The notes under the pieces were generated by a model that was given only the letters and a program-made list of their open reading frames with translations, was not told the DNA's origin and made no database searches. Shown piece after piece: positions 1-7,351 of a stretch of DNA of 64,000 nt (its first letter is position 1; each line of letters begins with the position of its first letter). This DNA comes from Ruegeria sp. ANG-R. Its GTDB lineage: Bacteria; Pseudomonadota; Alphaproteobacteria; Rhodobacterales; Rhodobacteraceae. A program made the translations under genes and the position numbers. The stretch covers positions 1,352,453-1,416,452 of the forward strand of contig NZ_JWLJ01000001.1 of assembly GCF_000813985.1 (NCBI RefSeq). The letters are read 5' to 3'.

Positions 1-884
1 CCGCCGGCTTTCAGGCGCTCCAGCGCCGCACCGTTGTTCATCAGGTACTGAGACAGGTTCCAGACATTCGCATCGCCTGCCGAGATCTCCACCGCTTTCT
101 GCTGCGTCGGTGTCAGGCTGTCAAAGACGTCACGGTTCATTGCCAGCGTCAGACCGGCGGAAGGCTCGTGGAAGCCCGCAGCATAGTAGGTCTTGGTGAT
201 CTCCTGGAAGCCTGCTTTTTCATCTGCCCAGGGGCCGATCCACTCGGTCGCATCAATCGCACCCGAAGCCAGCGCCTGATACACCTCGGCACCGGGGATG
301 TTCTGAACCGACGCGCCCATATAGCCAAGCGCTTTGCCGCCCAGACCGGGCATCCGGATTTTCAGACCGTTGAAATCTTCGGGGCTGTTGATCTCTTTCT
401 TGTACCAACCGCCCGCCTGCGTACCGGTGTTCCCGGCCAGGAAGGATTTCAGGCCAAAGATCTGACCCAGCTGATCATAGAGTTCGATCCCGTTGCCGTG
501 ATAGTACCAGTTGTTCAGTTCGATCGCGGTCATGCCGAACGGCACACCGGTGAAGAACGCAAAACCGGGATGCTGGTTCACAAAGTAGTAGTCGGCGGCG
601 TGATACATGTCGGCCTGGCCCGAGGTCACGGCGTCGAACACTTCGAACGCGCCAACCAGTTCACCTGCCGCCTTGACATCGATGGTCAGCGAGCCATCGC
701 TGACCGCGTTGATGTTGTCCGCTGTCTTTTGTGCTGCATCAAAAACACCTGCAAGGCCGCGGCCCCACGATGTCACCATGGTCAGCGTGCGCTTGCCCTG
801 CGCATAGGCCGGTGCCGCCAGCGCAGTTGTTGCTGCTGCCGAGCCGCCCAGTGCCGACGTTTTCAGAAACTTACGACGATCCAT
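1..884 (-). CDS. TRAP transporter substrate-binding protein, TakP/DctP family (3' part missing)
   Basis: Periplasmic solute receptor of a tripartite (TRAP) uptake system. The ATG at 884-882 follows GGGGAGG (894-900). The N-terminus MDRRKFLKTSALGGSAAA and an APAYAQ cleavage site look like a Tat/Sec signal peptide. The rest follows the TakP pattern: an AGELVGAFEVFDAV stretch, the HPGFAF and GNTGTQAGGWYKKEI segments, the Arg of KIRMPGLGG that usually binds the ligand carboxylate, and DATEWIGPW. Family knowledge: TakP binds alpha-keto acids, but the real ligand here is unknown. The gene runs off the left edge after about 294 codons, so the C-terminus and the DctQ/DctM partners are not visible. 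It is divergent from the two-component pair at 1131-3202, with 246 bp between them, which suggests that pair controls this uptake system (inference). Confidence 0.9.
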   Translation of the reverse strand, partial: MDRRKFLKTSALGGSAAATTALAAPAYAQGKRTLTMVTSWGRGLAGVFDAAQKTADNINAVSDGSLTIDVKAAGELVGAFEVFDAVTSGQADMYHAADYYFVNQHPGFAFFTGVPFGMTAIELNNWYYHGNGIELYDQLGQIFGLKSFLAGNTGTQAGGWYKKEINSPEDFNGLKIRMPGLGGKALGYMGASVQNIPGAEVYQALASGAIDATEWIGPWADEKAGFQEITKTYYAAGFHEPSAGLTLAMNRDVFDSLTPTQQKAVEISAGDANVWNLSQYLMNNGAALERLKAG

Positions 885-1130
885 ATGAGTGATCCTCCCC
901 TACATATTCATTACCCGGGTGTGCCCGGGCCGATCGTTTCCAGTGCGCGCCAGCCTAGTTACGCACGCATGAATGTGAATACCTATTACTACGTAGCAGG
1001 GCCGGTTTTTCGGTGGGACATGCCGGAAATCGAACGGATTCGCCTCGCTTACCATCAAAACTCGATGTCTGATCCCTTCAATCGCCCAATCTTTTTGCAA
1101 TTTCTCCGCAGCTTGCGTATCGATTCGACC

Positions 1131-2555
1131 ATGCGAGGAGTCCGAAATCTCATCTCACTGACATATGCGCAGAAACTGTCGCTTGTCGCTGCAATCCCGC
1201 TGATCGCAGCAGTTGCAGCGATTGCGTTGGTGGTCGCTTATGAATCCCGCGCAACTGCCGAAAGCGAGATTCAGGCCCTCGAACGCCGCCTGATCGAAGC
1301 CAAGAAGGACGAGCTGCGCAACTATGTGACCCAGGCACGCAACGGGTTTGCCTATATTTACGGGCGCGCATCGCCCGATGACGAGATCGCGAAAAACCTC
1401 GTGGCCCAGATTTTGTCGGCGATGATCTACGGCAAAGACGGGTTCTTTTTCGTCTACGACTACGATGGCAACAATCTCGTCTCTCCACGCCAGACCGAAT
1501 TCATCAACCGCAACTGGGTGGGTCTGACCGACAGCGACGGCACGCCAATCGTGGACGAGTTCATCAGCCTTGCGCGTCAGGGCGCCGGCTGGCACAGCTT
1601 CATGTGGCAAAAGCCCTCGACCGGGGAAGAGGCGCAGATGATCGCCTATGTGGTCGGCCTGCAGGACTGGCGCTGGGTTGTTGGCACCGGCGTCTTCATC
1701 GACGACATCGTTGCCACCGTCGCCAATGCACGCGCCGAGGTCGAAGCGCGCGTGCAACGGACGTTTATGTATATCGGCGGTATCGTTCTGGCTGCTGTGC
1801 TGATCGTCTTCGCCTCCGGTATGCTGCTGAACTTCCGCGAACGCAGGTTGGCGGATGCCAAACTCAAGGAACTGACGCAGCGGGTACTGGACGCCCAGGA
1901 GGAGGAGCGCGGACGTGTCGCCCGCGAATTGCATGACGGCATCAGCCAGATTCTTGTCGGCGTACGCTATGCGCTGGACAACGCCCGCCGGCGTCTGATT
2001 CGCGGCGATGACACAGCGGCGCAGGAACCCCTGCAAACGGGTATCGACAATCTCGCCACCGCCATCACCGAGGTCCGCCGCATCAGCCGGGACCTGCGCC
2101 CCGGCGTTCTGGACGATCTGGGTCTTGGGCCGGCCCTCAAGGCTCTGACCAACGATTTCAGCGAACGCACCGGGATCGAGACCGAATTCTCGACCGTGGT
2201 GTTCCGAAACCGGCTGGATCAGGACAGCAAGATTGCCCTCTATCGCATCGCGCAGGAAGCCCTGACCAATATCGAGCGCCACGCAGGCGCGACCCGTGTT
2301 ACCATTGACCTGCGCGGCCACAAGAAAGGTGCCACGATGCGGATAACGGATAACGGTCGGGGGTTGCGCAGCGAACCGGGGCACGTCAGCACCGGGATCG
2401 GGCTGCGCAACATGCAAGAGCGGATCGAACAGCTTGACGGCACGCTGCGCATTCTGTCATCGCGCGGCGGAACAGCGATTGAAGTCAGCCTGCCCCTCAG
2501 CCATATGCTGCCACCGCAGGAAGATCCGACGCCCAAACGAAAGGCCGGTTACTGA
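1131..2555 (+). CDS. Cache-domain sensor histidine kinase, NarL/HisKA_3 type
   Basis: Membrane sensor of a two-component system, about 474 aa. Order of parts: TM helix near residues 14-36, a periplasmic sCache_2-like domain (FFFVYDYDG, WHSFMW and GWVVGTGVFIDDI-like signatures) up to about residue 190, a second TM near 210-232, a HisKA_3 dimerisation helix with the phospho-acceptor His in RELHDGIS (near residue 268), and a GHKL ATPase ending around GIGLRNMQERI. The open frame extends far upstream, but only over the antisense of the TRAP gene. I chose the ATG at 1131; an in-frame ATG at 1065 is possible, and neither has a clear Shine-Dalgarno. Its stop overlaps the next start as TGATG, so kinase and regulator are translated together. 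Cache sensors often read small organic acids, which fits the divergent TRAP binding protein. Confidence 0.9.
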   Translation: MRGVRNLISLTYAQKLSLVAAIPLIAAVAAIALVVAYESRATAESEIQALERRLIEAKKDELRNYVTQARNGFAYIYGRASPDDEIAKNLVAQILSAMIYGKDGFFFVYDYDGNNLVSPRQTEFINRNWVGLTDSDGTPIVDEFISLARQGAGWHSFMWQKPSTGEEAQMIAYVVGLQDWRWVVGTGVFIDDIVATVANARAEVEARVQRTFMYIGGIVLAAVLIVFASGMLLNFRERRLADAKLKELTQRVLDAQEEERGRVARELHDGISQILVGVRYALDNARRRLIRGDDTAAQEPLQTGIDNLATAITEVRRISRDLRPGVLDDLGLGPALKALTNDFSERTGIETEFSTVVFRNRLDQDSKIALYRIAQEALTNIERHAGATRVTIDLRGHKKGATMRITDNGRGLRSEPGHVSTGIGLRNMQERIEQLDGTLRILSSRGGTAIEVSLPLSHMLPPQEDPTPKRKAGY

Positions 2556-3202
2556 TGTCGAACACAACCATCCGGGTCCTCATTGTCGACGACCATCCCA
2601 TGGTCGCCGAAGGCATCCGGTCTCTGCTGGAAAGCTATGATGAGATCGAAGTCGTCGGCACGCTGTCGAACGGGCAAGAAGCCGTCGATCAGGCAACGCT
2701 GCTCAAGCCCGACGTGATCCTGATGGACCTCAACATGCCCGGCCTGAGCGGATTGAGCGCGACCGAAATCATCCTGGAACGCCTGCCCGAAACCCGCATC
2801 CTGATCCTGTCGATGCATGACAGTCCCGAATATATCTCGACCGCGCTCAGCCACGGGGCCAAAGGCTATATCCTAAAGGACGTGCCCACCGAAGAGATCA
2901 AGCAGGCCATCGACGCCGTCATGCGGGGCGAGCGCTATCTCTGCACCGGAGCCAGCGGCTCGCTGAAGCCCAAGGAAGGCGACACGCGTGAGGCGCTGAC
3001 CGGCCGCGAACAGACGATTTTGCTGGAACTGGCGCAGGGCAAGTCAAACAAAGAAGTCGCGCAATCCCTGGATATCTCGGTGCGTACGGTCGAGACCCAT
3101 CGCAAAAACATCAAACGTAAACTGGGCATCTCGTCCACCGCCGGTCTGACCCGCTATGCCTTGGAACACGGCGTTCTGCAGGGTACCAGCCCCGGATTCT
3201 GA
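2555..3202 (+). CDS. Response regulator, NarL/LuxR family
   Basis: Cytoplasmic DNA-binding partner of the kinase just upstream, 215 aa. The receiver domain shows the acidic pair in LIVDDHPMV, the phospho-acceptor Asp near residue 58 in ILMDLNMPG, and the conserved Lys in YILKDV. The C-terminal LuxR-type helix-turn-helix is clear (LTGREQTILLELAQGKSNKE, then TVETHRKNIKRKLG). The start overlaps the kinase stop by one base. Likely targets are the divergent TRAP genes (inference from position only). Confidence 0.93.
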   Translation: MSNTTIRVLIVDDHPMVAEGIRSLLESYDEIEVVGTLSNGQEAVDQATLLKPDVILMDLNMPGLSGLSATEIILERLPETRILILSMHDSPEYISTALSHGAKGYILKDVPTEEIKQAIDAVMRGERYLCTGASGSLKPKEGDTREALTGREQTILLELAQGKSNKEVAQSLDISVRTVETHRKNIKRKLGISSTAGLTRYALEHGVLQGTSPGF

Positions 3203-3242
3203 CCGCAGCGCGGTACGCGCTGCCCGGCCCAACCGGAGGAGG

Positions 3243-3258
3243 CGCGCCGCAAGGCGCG
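3243..3258. terminator. GC hairpin between convergent genes, weak terminator candidate
   Basis: CGCGCC, a GCAA loop and GGCGCG form a perfect 6-bp stem in the 83-bp gap between the response regulator and the convergent glyoxalase gene. There is no T-run on either side, so intrinsic termination is doubtful. Confidence 0.3.
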
Positions 3259-3285
3259 TCGACGACGGGCGGGAGCCCTGCATGG

Positions 3286-3666
3286 TTACCTCGGGCGAAT
3301 GTCCTGACCGAAGAATATCAGCGTCCCGTCCTCATCGATCACGTGAAACTCGCGCTGCTGATAGGGTTGATCGAAAGGCGGGCGCACGCGGCCTTCCGGT
3401 AGATCGGAAAGCCCCCCTTCCAGCTCTGCATAAAGCGCGTCAATTTCTTCGACGTCGATGTAGAAAGACTGGTTATCACCCAACGGCTTCCCATCCGCGC
3501 GCGGCGGACATTCCAGTAAGCGAACAGCAACCTGTTCCAGCCGCAGAAAGGCATAGTTTTCTTGCCTGAAAGTACAGGTAAACCCCAGCCTTGTGCTATA
3601 AAAATCAATCTGCGCGTCCAAAGACGAACACAGAACAAATGGCGTGAGTTGCAATATCTGCGGCAT
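3286..3666 (-). CDS. Glyoxalase/bleomycin-resistance (VOC) family protein
   Basis: Small VOC-fold protein of about 126 aa (MPQILQLTPFVLCSSLDAQ..., LGFTCTFRQENYAFLRLEQ, ending in FHVIDEDGTLIFFGQ). The C-terminal HVIDEDGTLIFF strand with an acidic residue is typical of glyoxalase-like metal or ligand sites. The ATG at 3666 is preferred over the one at 3687 because GGGGGAG lies 9 bases before it. The substrate cannot be told. It sits alone, 51 bp downstream of the dioxygenase gene at 3718-4563 on the same strand, so the two may be cotranscribed. Confidence 0.8.
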   Translation of the reverse strand: MPQILQLTPFVLCSSLDAQIDFYSTRLGFTCTFRQENYAFLRLEQVAVRLLECPPRADGKPLGDNQSFYIDVEEIDALYAELEGGLSDLPEGRVRPPFDQPYQQREFHVIDEDGTLIFFGQDIRPR

Positions 3667-3717
3667 CAAAGGCGACTCCCCCGGCAATGACAGTTTCAGT
3701 CTAACCGAACCCCTGCC

Positions 3718-4563
3718 TCAATCCAGCAATTCGTCGCCGCGAAGCCCCGCGCGCTCGTAATGACGGGGTAAAACCCGGCCATAGAGTTGCCGCGTACGCT
3801 CGACCCCGCCACACATGCCTTCGGTTTCGACAAACGAGAATATCCCCACATAACGTTTCCGTTCCCCCTCGACCGGAGCAACCCGGTGCAAGGCATAGCG
3901 CCCCTTGAAAATCTGCAGGTCTCCGGGCTGTAGCTCCAGCTGGCGCACACCTCCGGTACTGCCATCCAGAACCGCAGCAACACCTTTGAAGTTTTCGTCT
4001 TCACTGGTGCGCAGATTGGGCGCGTATTCGAATGCGCCGCCCGCCTCGCCATTCTGAATTGCCAGCGTCACAGTGTAGTTATTGGTGTCGAAATGCCATG
4101 GAAAGCCCTGTCCTTTCTCGACCACGTTGATAATCACATCGGCCAGCGGATCGTCGTATCGAAAGAACCGGTCCTCGGGCTCGTTCAGAGCATCACGGAT
4201 GAAAGGCATGAAGCCTTCATACTCGTAAATCCGCCGCAGCGGGCTTGACTCAGCGAAGTTGTCTGCCGGCACAAAGGCGTTGGACCGGTCGAAAAACCGA
4301 CGGATCGGATGCCCGATGCCATAGCTCGGGTCGTCCTGAGTGAAATAGGCATTCGTGCGATTGAACGACCGATGCGCCCTGGGCGCAACGTCATCGGCCT
4401 CTGCGATCAGCTGTTCCAAACCCTCTGCGTGAACAAAGCCCGGTAGAACCGCGCATCCGTCTACGCCCAGATCCCGCTGCAGGTCCGCGATCAATTGCCT
4501 GTAGCCATACGAGTCAGGCCGGTCGATCGGATATCGCCCTAAATCTACAAGATCGTGCAACAT
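3718..4563 (-). CDS. HalD/BesD-like Fe(II)/2-oxoglutarate dioxygenase (HxD form)
   Basis: About 281 aa. The C-terminal half is a cupin-type 2OG-Fe(II) oxygenase core: WHFDTNNYTVTLAIQ supplies the H-x-D pair, ALHRVAPVEGERKRYVGIF supplies the distal His and an Arg suited to hold 2-oxoglutarate. The family resembles the free-amino-acid halogenases HalD/BesD, but those replace the Asp by Gly to make room for chloride. Here the Asp is present, so hydroxylation is more likely than halogenation (inference). Start: the ATG at 4563 has GGGAGG six bases upstream; a TTG further up is in frame but unsupported. A second member of the family lies at 43124-43903. Confidence 0.75.
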   Translation of the reverse strand: MLHDLVDLGRYPIDRPDSYGYRQLIADLQRDLGVDGCAVLPGFVHAEGLEQLIAEADDVAPRAHRSFNRTNAYFTQDDPSYGIGHPIRRFFDRSNAFVPADNFAESSPLRRIYEYEGFMPFIRDALNEPEDRFFRYDDPLADVIINVVEKGQGFPWHFDTNNYTVTLAIQNGEAGGAFEYAPNLRTSEDENFKGVAAVLDGSTGGVRQLELQPGDLQIFKGRYALHRVAPVEGERKRYVGIFSFVETEGMCGGVERTRQLYGRVLPRHYERAGLRGDELLD

Positions 4564-4788
4564 GTCTGACCTCCCGATGTAGCGCTGTTCCAATCAGCCT
4601 GCCCCAGCATGGGGGGGTACTCTGGCCTGTTTCAGACATGGCCCTGACGCAATCAGACCACGTTCACACGCGATCCCGCGCCCGGAAACCATTCGTAAAT
4701 TCACGGATATTTCCCGCCCTGCGTCATTTTGCGCAACAAAATACCAAAATCTACGACCCCTGACTTACAATATTTTTATATTTGCCTG

Positions 4789-4817
4789 TTGACGCCCCTT
4801 CCCCTCAACCATAATGT
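4789..4817 (+). promoter_or_regulatory. Probable sigma-70 promoter of the ilv leader
   Basis: TTGACG (4789-4794) and TAATGT (4812-4817) are 17 bases apart. Transcription from about 4823 would give a leader RNA that includes the peptide gene at 4847 and the hairpins at 4879-4948. The rest of the gap 4564-4788 between the divergent dioxygenase and this promoter shows nothing I can name. Confidence 0.6.
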
Positions 4818-4846
4818 CCCTGCACGCAAAGAAGGAGCCTCTGGCG

Positions 4847-4894
4847 ATGAAAGCGCTAGTCGTAATCGTAGGAAACACGCGCATGGGCCGGTAA
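4847..4894 (+). CDS. ilv leader peptide (attenuator control peptide)
   Basis: A 15-codon frame, MKALVVIVGNTRMGR, preceded by GAAGGAG (4831-4837) at good spacing. Codons 4 to 8 read Leu-Val-Val-Ile-Val, the end products of the pathway encoded downstream. Ribosome pausing there when charged branched-chain tRNAs are scarce would keep the downstream terminator from forming. This is the classical ilv/leu attenuation layout; the peptide itself has no other expected function. Confidence 0.85.
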   Translation: MKALVVIVGNTRMGR

Positions 4895-4921
4895 CGGTAA
4901 ACCATAATCGAACCCATGCGC
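4879..4921 (+). promoter_or_regulatory. Candidate antiterminator hairpin of the ilv attenuator
   Basis: GCGCATGGG (4879-4887) is perfectly complementary to CCCATGCGC (4913-4921). The left arm lies in the last codons of the leader peptide and would be covered by a ribosome reaching the stop at 4892. The right arm shares two bases with the terminator stem (4920-4921), so the two structures compete at least in part. Confidence 0.65.
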
Positions 4922-4948
4922 CTCCGAAAATCTCGGGGGCTTTTTTTT
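4920..4948 (+). terminator. Rho-independent terminator (attenuator) before ilvB
   Basis: GCCTCCGA (4920-4927) pairs with TCGGGGGC (4933-4940) with one G-U pair, followed by eight T residues (4941-4948). It lies 41 bases before the ilvB start and completes the attenuator. Confidence 0.85.
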
Positions 4949-4988
4949 GGCAAAACGCAAGACACATGTCGCGAACGGAGCAAAGCAG

Positions 4989-6740
4989 ATGACACGTGAG
5001 ATGACCGGCGCAAAGATGGTGGTTCAGGCCCTCAAGGATCAGGGCGTGGACACGGTATTCGGATACCCCGGCGGCGCCGTGCTACCGATCTATGATGAGA
5101 TCTTTCTGCAAAACGATATCCGTCACATTCTGGTGCGGCACGAACAGGGCGCGATCCACGCCGCCGAAGGCTATGCGCGATCGACCGGCAAGCCTGGCGT
5201 CGCCCTTGTAACCTCGGGCCCCGGTGCCACCAATGCGGTGACCGGGCTGACCGATGCCTTGCTGGATTCGATCCCGATTGTGGTTCTGACGGGTCAGGTG
5301 CCGACTTTCATGATCGGATCGGACGCGTTTCAGGAGGCTGACACCGTTGGCATCACCCGCCCCTGCACCAAGCACAACTGGCTGGTGAAGGATACGGACT
5401 CGCTGTCCGGCGTGCTGCATGAGGCATTCCATGTCGCAACCTCGGGCCGTCCCGGCCCGGTTCTGGTCGATGTTCCCAAGGACGTGCAGTTTGCGACAGG
5501 CGCCTATAGCAACCCGAAACCTTCGGCCTCACATTACCAACCCGTATTGAAAGGCGACCTTGAGGAGATTACCGAACTGGTCGCGGCCATGGAAACCGCG
5601 AAGAAACCAGTATTCTACACCGGCGGCGGCGTCATCAACTCGGGGCCCGCAGCCAGTCAGTTGCTGCGTGAACTTGTGGATGCGACCGGGTTCCCGATCA
5701 CTTCGACCCTGATGGGGCTCGGGGCCTATCCGGCGTCGGGCAAAAACTGGATCGGTATGCTGGGGATGCACGGGCTTTACGAGGCCAACATGGCGATGCA
5801 TGACTGCGACCTGATGATCAATATCGGCGCACGTTTTGATGACCGCATCACCGGCCGCATCGATGCGTTCTCACCCAACTCAATCAAAGCTCATGTGGAT
5901 ATCGACCCGTCTTCGATCAACAAGGTGATCCGGGTGGATATTCCGATCGTTGGTGACGTCGGCCATGTGCTTGAGGATATTCTGAAAGTCTGGAAAGCCC
6001 GCGGCCGCAAAACGGACGCTGCCAATATCAAACAATGGCAGGGACAGATCGACGAGTGGCGCAAAATCAACTGCCTTGCCTTCACCAACAGCGAGAAAAC
6101 CATCAAGCCGCAATACGCCCTGCAACGCCTTGAAGAGCTGACCAAGGACCGTGACCGATACATCACGACCGAGGTGGGCCAGCATCAGATGTGGGCGGCT
6201 CAGTATCTGGGCTTCGAAGACCCCAACCGCTGGATGACATCGGGGGGGCTGGGCACGATGGGTTATGGCTTTCCAGCGTCCATCGGCGTGCAGATGGCCC
6301 ACCCCGATGCGCTGGTCATCAACGTGGCCGGTGAAGCGTCCTGGTTGATGAACATGCAGGAAATGGGCACCGCCGCGCAATACCGTTTGCCGGTGAAGCA
6401 GTTCATTCTGAACAACGAGCGTCTCGGCATGGTGCGTCAGTGGCAGGAATTGCTGCATGGCGAACGCTACTCGCACAGCTGGTCCGAGGCCCTGCCCGAT
6501 TTCGTGAAGCTTGCCGAAGCCTTTGGCGCCAAGGGCATTCTGTGTTCCGATCCGGCTGATCTGGACGACGCGATCATGGAAATGCTCAACTATGACGGCC
6601 CCGTGATCTTTGATTGCCTGGTCGAAAAGCACGAAAACTGCTTCCCGATGATCCCGTCGGGCAAGGCGCATAACGAGATGTTGCTGGGCGAGGCCGAGAC
6701 GCAGGGTGTGATCGATTCTAAAGGATCGGTTCTGGTCTGA
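4989..6740 (+). CDS. ilvB: Acetolactate synthase, large catalytic subunit
   Basis: Joins two pyruvates, or pyruvate and 2-ketobutyrate, in the first shared step of valine, leucine and isoleucine synthesis; 583 aa, normal length. The N-terminal ThDP domain has the activating Glu in RHEQGAIHAAEGYA; the middle FAD domain and the C-terminal ThDP domain (GTMGYGFPASIG, then GEASWLMNMQEMGTAAQ with the Asn-Asn-Glu of FILNNE) follow. The metal-binding motif reads GEAS where GDGS/GDAS is usual. Start: the ATG at 4989 has GGAG eight bases upstream; the open frame reaches back to 4947 only through the attenuator T-run. The stop overlaps the next gene's ATG (TGATG). The small subunit gene ilvH is 1.9 kb further on, after two unrelated genes. 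Confidence 0.97.
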   Translation: MTREMTGAKMVVQALKDQGVDTVFGYPGGAVLPIYDEIFLQNDIRHILVRHEQGAIHAAEGYARSTGKPGVALVTSGPGATNAVTGLTDALLDSIPIVVLTGQVPTFMIGSDAFQEADTVGITRPCTKHNWLVKDTDSLSGVLHEAFHVATSGRPGPVLVDVPKDVQFATGAYSNPKPSASHYQPVLKGDLEEITELVAAMETAKKPVFYTGGGVINSGPAASQLLRELVDATGFPITSTLMGLGAYPASGKNWIGMLGMHGLYEANMAMHDCDLMINIGARFDDRITGRIDAFSPNSIKAHVDIDPSSINKVIRVDIPIVGDVGHVLEDILKVWKARGRKTDAANIKQWQGQIDEWRKINCLAFTNSEKTIKPQYALQRLEELTKDRDRYITTEVGQHQMWAAQYLGFEDPNRWMTSGGLGTMGYGFPASIGVQMAHPDALVINVAGEASWLMNMQEMGTAAQYRLPVKQFILNNERLGMVRQWQELLHGERYSHSWSEALPDFVKLAEAFGAKGILCSDPADLDDAIMEMLNYDGPVIFDCLVEKHENCFPMIPSGKAHNEMLLGEAETQGVIDSKGSVLV

Positions 6741-7288
6741 TGAAACGGCTATTCTGTTCGGTTCGCACCGTATCAGCCGCTGTGCTATTGGTACTCGCCG
6801 GCTGCAGCCCCGGTTTCGATCTCTCAACTCTGCAAGCTGATCCAAGCGCGCCGGACTCGGCCGAGGCTTCGCGATCCATTTATGCGGGTCGGACTTTTAT
6901 TACTCAGGACCCTTTCCACGGGACTCAGATTGAATATCATGGCCCGAATGGAAAGAGCGCACTTTGGTATCCGGGTAATTCCAGAACAGTACCTGCCAAT
7001 TGGAAAATCAGATTTGATGGCCCCGAGAGAGGACATGATGTTTGTTGGCAGTATCCCAGCAGATCTTACAATCCAGTAACCGGTCAAAGTGGCGGGCGCT
7101 TCGAATGTACACCTGATTGGTTGTATTTCCCCGGTGTCGTGCAAATCGTTCAAGGAGATCCGTTTGAGCTTGCATCGGGTCGAGTACCATTTCCTTTGCC
7201 AAAGGGAGAATACACAGCCGAAGAACTCGCGAAAGCGGCAGGTATTCCCGACAGCCGTATAAGAACCGTGTACCGAGATGACCAGTAA
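6740..7288 (+). CDS. Putative lipoprotein, DUF995-like
   Basis: About 182 aa with a type II signal peptide (MKRLFCSVRTVSAAVLLV, lipobox LAGC). The mature part has the layout of small secreted DUF995-like proteins: YAGRTFI, GTQIEYHGPNGKSALW, a WKIRF strand, then CWQYPS and FECTP, whose cysteines may pair. The C-terminus ends in a short helical tail. Assignment to DUF995 is tentative. It starts inside the ilvB stop codon, so it is translated with ilvB, yet nothing links it to amino-acid synthesis. By eye its DNA is richer in A and T than ilvB and ilvH. Confidence 0.7.
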   Translation: MKRLFCSVRTVSAAVLLVLAGCSPGFDLSTLQADPSAPDSAEASRSIYAGRTFITQDPFHGTQIEYHGPNGKSALWYPGNSRTVPANWKIRFDGPERGHDVCWQYPSRSYNPVTGQSGGRFECTPDWLYFPGVVQIVQGDPFELASGRVPFPLPKGEYTAEELAKAAGIPDSRIRTVYRDDQ

Positions 7289-7351
7289 GTCGTTGTGCTA
7301 CATAGTCGGCGAAGTTACGGTCGCCACAGACGAAATCAGCGAGGAAAGAGG

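Noticed and set aside
168..1130. Upstream extension of the histidine kinase frame
   Set aside because: It crosses the divergent TRAP binding-protein gene and gives a nonsense-like Arg/Cys-rich leader.
1155..2417. 420-codon minus-strand frame opposite the histidine kinase
   Set aside because: Opposite frame of a clear sensor kinase; composition and lack of motifs mark it as spurious.
3718..4563. Calling the first dioxygenase a true halogenase
   Set aside because: The H-x-D motif keeps the metal-binding Asp, which leaves no open site for chloride.
4947..4988. TTG start for ilvB at 4947
   Set aside because: It lies in the T-run of the attenuator terminator and has no ribosome site; the ATG at 4989 does.
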